DNA of 64,000 nucleotides from 2-02-FULL-55-14 sp964473365 (GTDB lineage Bacteria > Bacteroidota > Ignavibacteria > UBA10030). A model generated the notes under the pieces. The model was not told where the DNA came from and searched no databases. It was given only the letters and a program-made list of their open reading frames with translations. Shown here piece after piece: positions 62,153 to 64,000 of this stretch. The number at the start of each line of letters is the position of its first letter. The stretch's first letter is position 1. Location of the stretch: positions 29,961 to 93,960 of the forward strand of contig CAYYOV010000007.1 of the NCBI GenBank assembly GCA_964473365.1, in the 5' to 3' direction. Made by a program: the position numbers and the translations under genes.

Positions 62153-62451
62153 TGTCCACCTCCGCGCCGCGCATCTTTCTTGAACATCTTGAGCATCCGG
62201 TCGGTCACGAGATATCCGCCGACGACATTGATCGTGGCGAACACGACAGCGACCATTCCCAGGATAACCGACAATCCACCGTGACCTTCACCGGCTGCGA
62301 TGAGCGACCCGACGAGCGTGATGCCCGAGATCGCATTCGAACCGGACATGAGTGGCGTGTGGAGCAGCGGCGGGACCTTACTGATGATCTCGACGCCGAC
62401 GAACGTGGCCAGAACGAACACGTAGATGGATATCATCAAGGCTTCGGACAT
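62149..62451 (-). CDS. pntAB: Transhydrogenase subunit alpha 2 (membrane part)
   Basis: A 100-residue inner-membrane protein with about three helices, equivalent to the C-terminal membrane part of E. coli PntA but encoded separately as in Rhodospirillum. The key stretch is VPPLLHTPLMSGSNAISGIT, followed by VVFATINVVGGYLVTDRMLK. It lies three bases after pntAA and overlaps pntB by four bases, so all three subunits are made together. Confidence 0.95.
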   Translation of the reverse strand: MSEALMISIYVFVLATFVGVEIISKVPPLLHTPLMSGSNAISGITLVGSLIAAGEGHGGLSVILGMVAVVFATINVVGGYLVTDRMLKMFKKDARRGGGQ

Positions 62452-62454
62452 CGT

Positions 62455-63600
<1,146 letters not shown>

Positions 63601-63635
63601 GGGAACTCCATAGGGTGGATCAACGATCGAAGCTT

Positions 63636-63665
63636 CAATCTACCGGAAAGTGTGGGAAAAGGAAA
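63636..63665 (-). promoter_or_regulatory. Putative promoter of the pnt operon
   Basis: On the minus strand: TTT (63665-63663), 20 bases, TAGATTG (63642-63636). The -7 box is good and the -33 box imperfect. Confidence 0.45.
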
Positions 63666-63693
63666 GGTGAGGTGGGAAGAGGTCTGGGGGGGG

Positions 63694-63796
63694 AGTAGGC
63701 AGTAAGCAGGTACAGGCAGGTTATGATCAGGTTGAGATTATGTGACAAGACCTCAGCCTGACCGGCCCCGAGAGTACCTGCCTACTGCTTACTGCC
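63694..63796. repeat. Inverted pair of GGCAGTAAGCAG repeats
   Basis: GGCAGTAAGCAG at 63698-63709 recurs inverted as CTGCTTACTGCC at 63785-63796. Similarity extends inward: AGGCAGGT and TCAGGNTGAG follow in both copies. The right copy supplies the last codons and stop of the neighbouring small ORF. Confidence 0.6.
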
Positions 63797-63997
63797 AAGG
63801 CTCTCATCCCGCTCCCTGCTTCTCAACCTCCACGCGATCGCAGCGATGATCGCGATGGCGAGCGTCGTCAGGTTGGCGAGATACAACTCGAGGCCGACCG
63901 AGTGCGTTCCAGCGCGCACAACAGCCAGGAGCAGCGCCGCGATGATGAGCGAGCGGACCCAGTGCGGCCATGCATTGGCAGCATCCTCACGACGCAT
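63782..63997 (-). CDS. Small two-helix membrane protein (hypothetical)
   Basis: A possible 71-residue protein with two hydrophobic helices (about 17-30 and 42-58) and a basic end RLRSRERDESLGSKQ. The ATG at 63997 is three bases from the window edge, so the true start may lie outside. The last codons and TAG stop fall inside the GGCAGTAAGCAG repeat, which suggests the repeat truncated or replaced the original end. No family recognised. Confidence 0.4.
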   Translation of the reverse strand: MRREDAANAWPHWVRSLIIAALLLAVVRAGTHSVGLELYLANLTTLAIAIIAAIAWRLRSRERDESLGSKQ

Positions 63998-64000
63998 GCG

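Overview
The window is an origin-proximal stretch of a GC-rich (roughly 58% by eye) bacterial chromosome. The best guess is a member of the Bacteroidota/Chlorobiota (FCB) group, for instance Kapabacteria- or Ignavibacteria-like. Supporting this are promoters of the Bacteroidota type (TTG, exactly 20 nt, TAnnTTG), a PorV/PorQ family protein, a TIGR03545/TIGR03546 pair, the exported protein usually mislabelled asparagine synthetase B, and many outer-membrane barrels. The lineage is inference; no rRNA is present. I found no tRNA, rRNA, IS element, prophage or CRISPR array.

Origin region (about 32-50.6 kb). Transcription diverges from the dnaA region. Leftward run two clusters: rpmH-rnpA-yidD-yidC and mnmE-mnmG-rsmG-murQ-DUF2461. 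Beyond them lie lon-dnaX. Rightward run dnaA, dnaN, recF, a DUF721 gene, gyrB and gyrA. DnaA-box-like sequences lie on both sides of dnaA, and the AT-rich dnaA-dnaN gap is the likely oriC. Three parS-like palindromes sit at the two ends and in the middle of mnmG, although no parA/parB is in view.

Left arm (0-32 kb). It begins with a truncated Na+/H+ antiporter, a Gfo/Idh/MocA oxidoreductase, pdxJ, an unusual exported beta-helix plus barrel protein, a gene remnant, msrA and an M14 peptidase. Next come an ECF sigma/anti-sigma pair, a phosphoesterase, a TPR/'AsnB-like' operon, dxr and rseP. An envelope module follows: an exported protein of unknown function, a FecR-domain protein, a large outer-membrane barrel and a CHASE2 adenylate cyclase. 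After it are envelope glycan genes (DUF2079 protein, flippase, GT4 glycosyltransferase), a PorV/PorQ protein and a C39-like lipoprotein.

Right arm (50.6-64 kb). All genes are leftward: the TIGR03546/TIGR03545 pair, a lipocalin, a MacAB-like ABC efflux system, a queuosine-precursor-type transporter with an SDR enzyme and a TauE/SafE transporter, and a three-gene proton-translocating transhydrogenase (pntAA-pntAB-pntB). Several intergenic gaps here carry dispersed-repeat-like sequence.

Most genes are core functions. The points most worth following are the FecR/barrel/CHASE2 cyclase module, terminator-like hairpins directly behind the dxr and lon promoters, the parS sites in mnmG, the beta-helix/barrel fusion, and a broken relative of the unknown exported gene at 4.6 kb.
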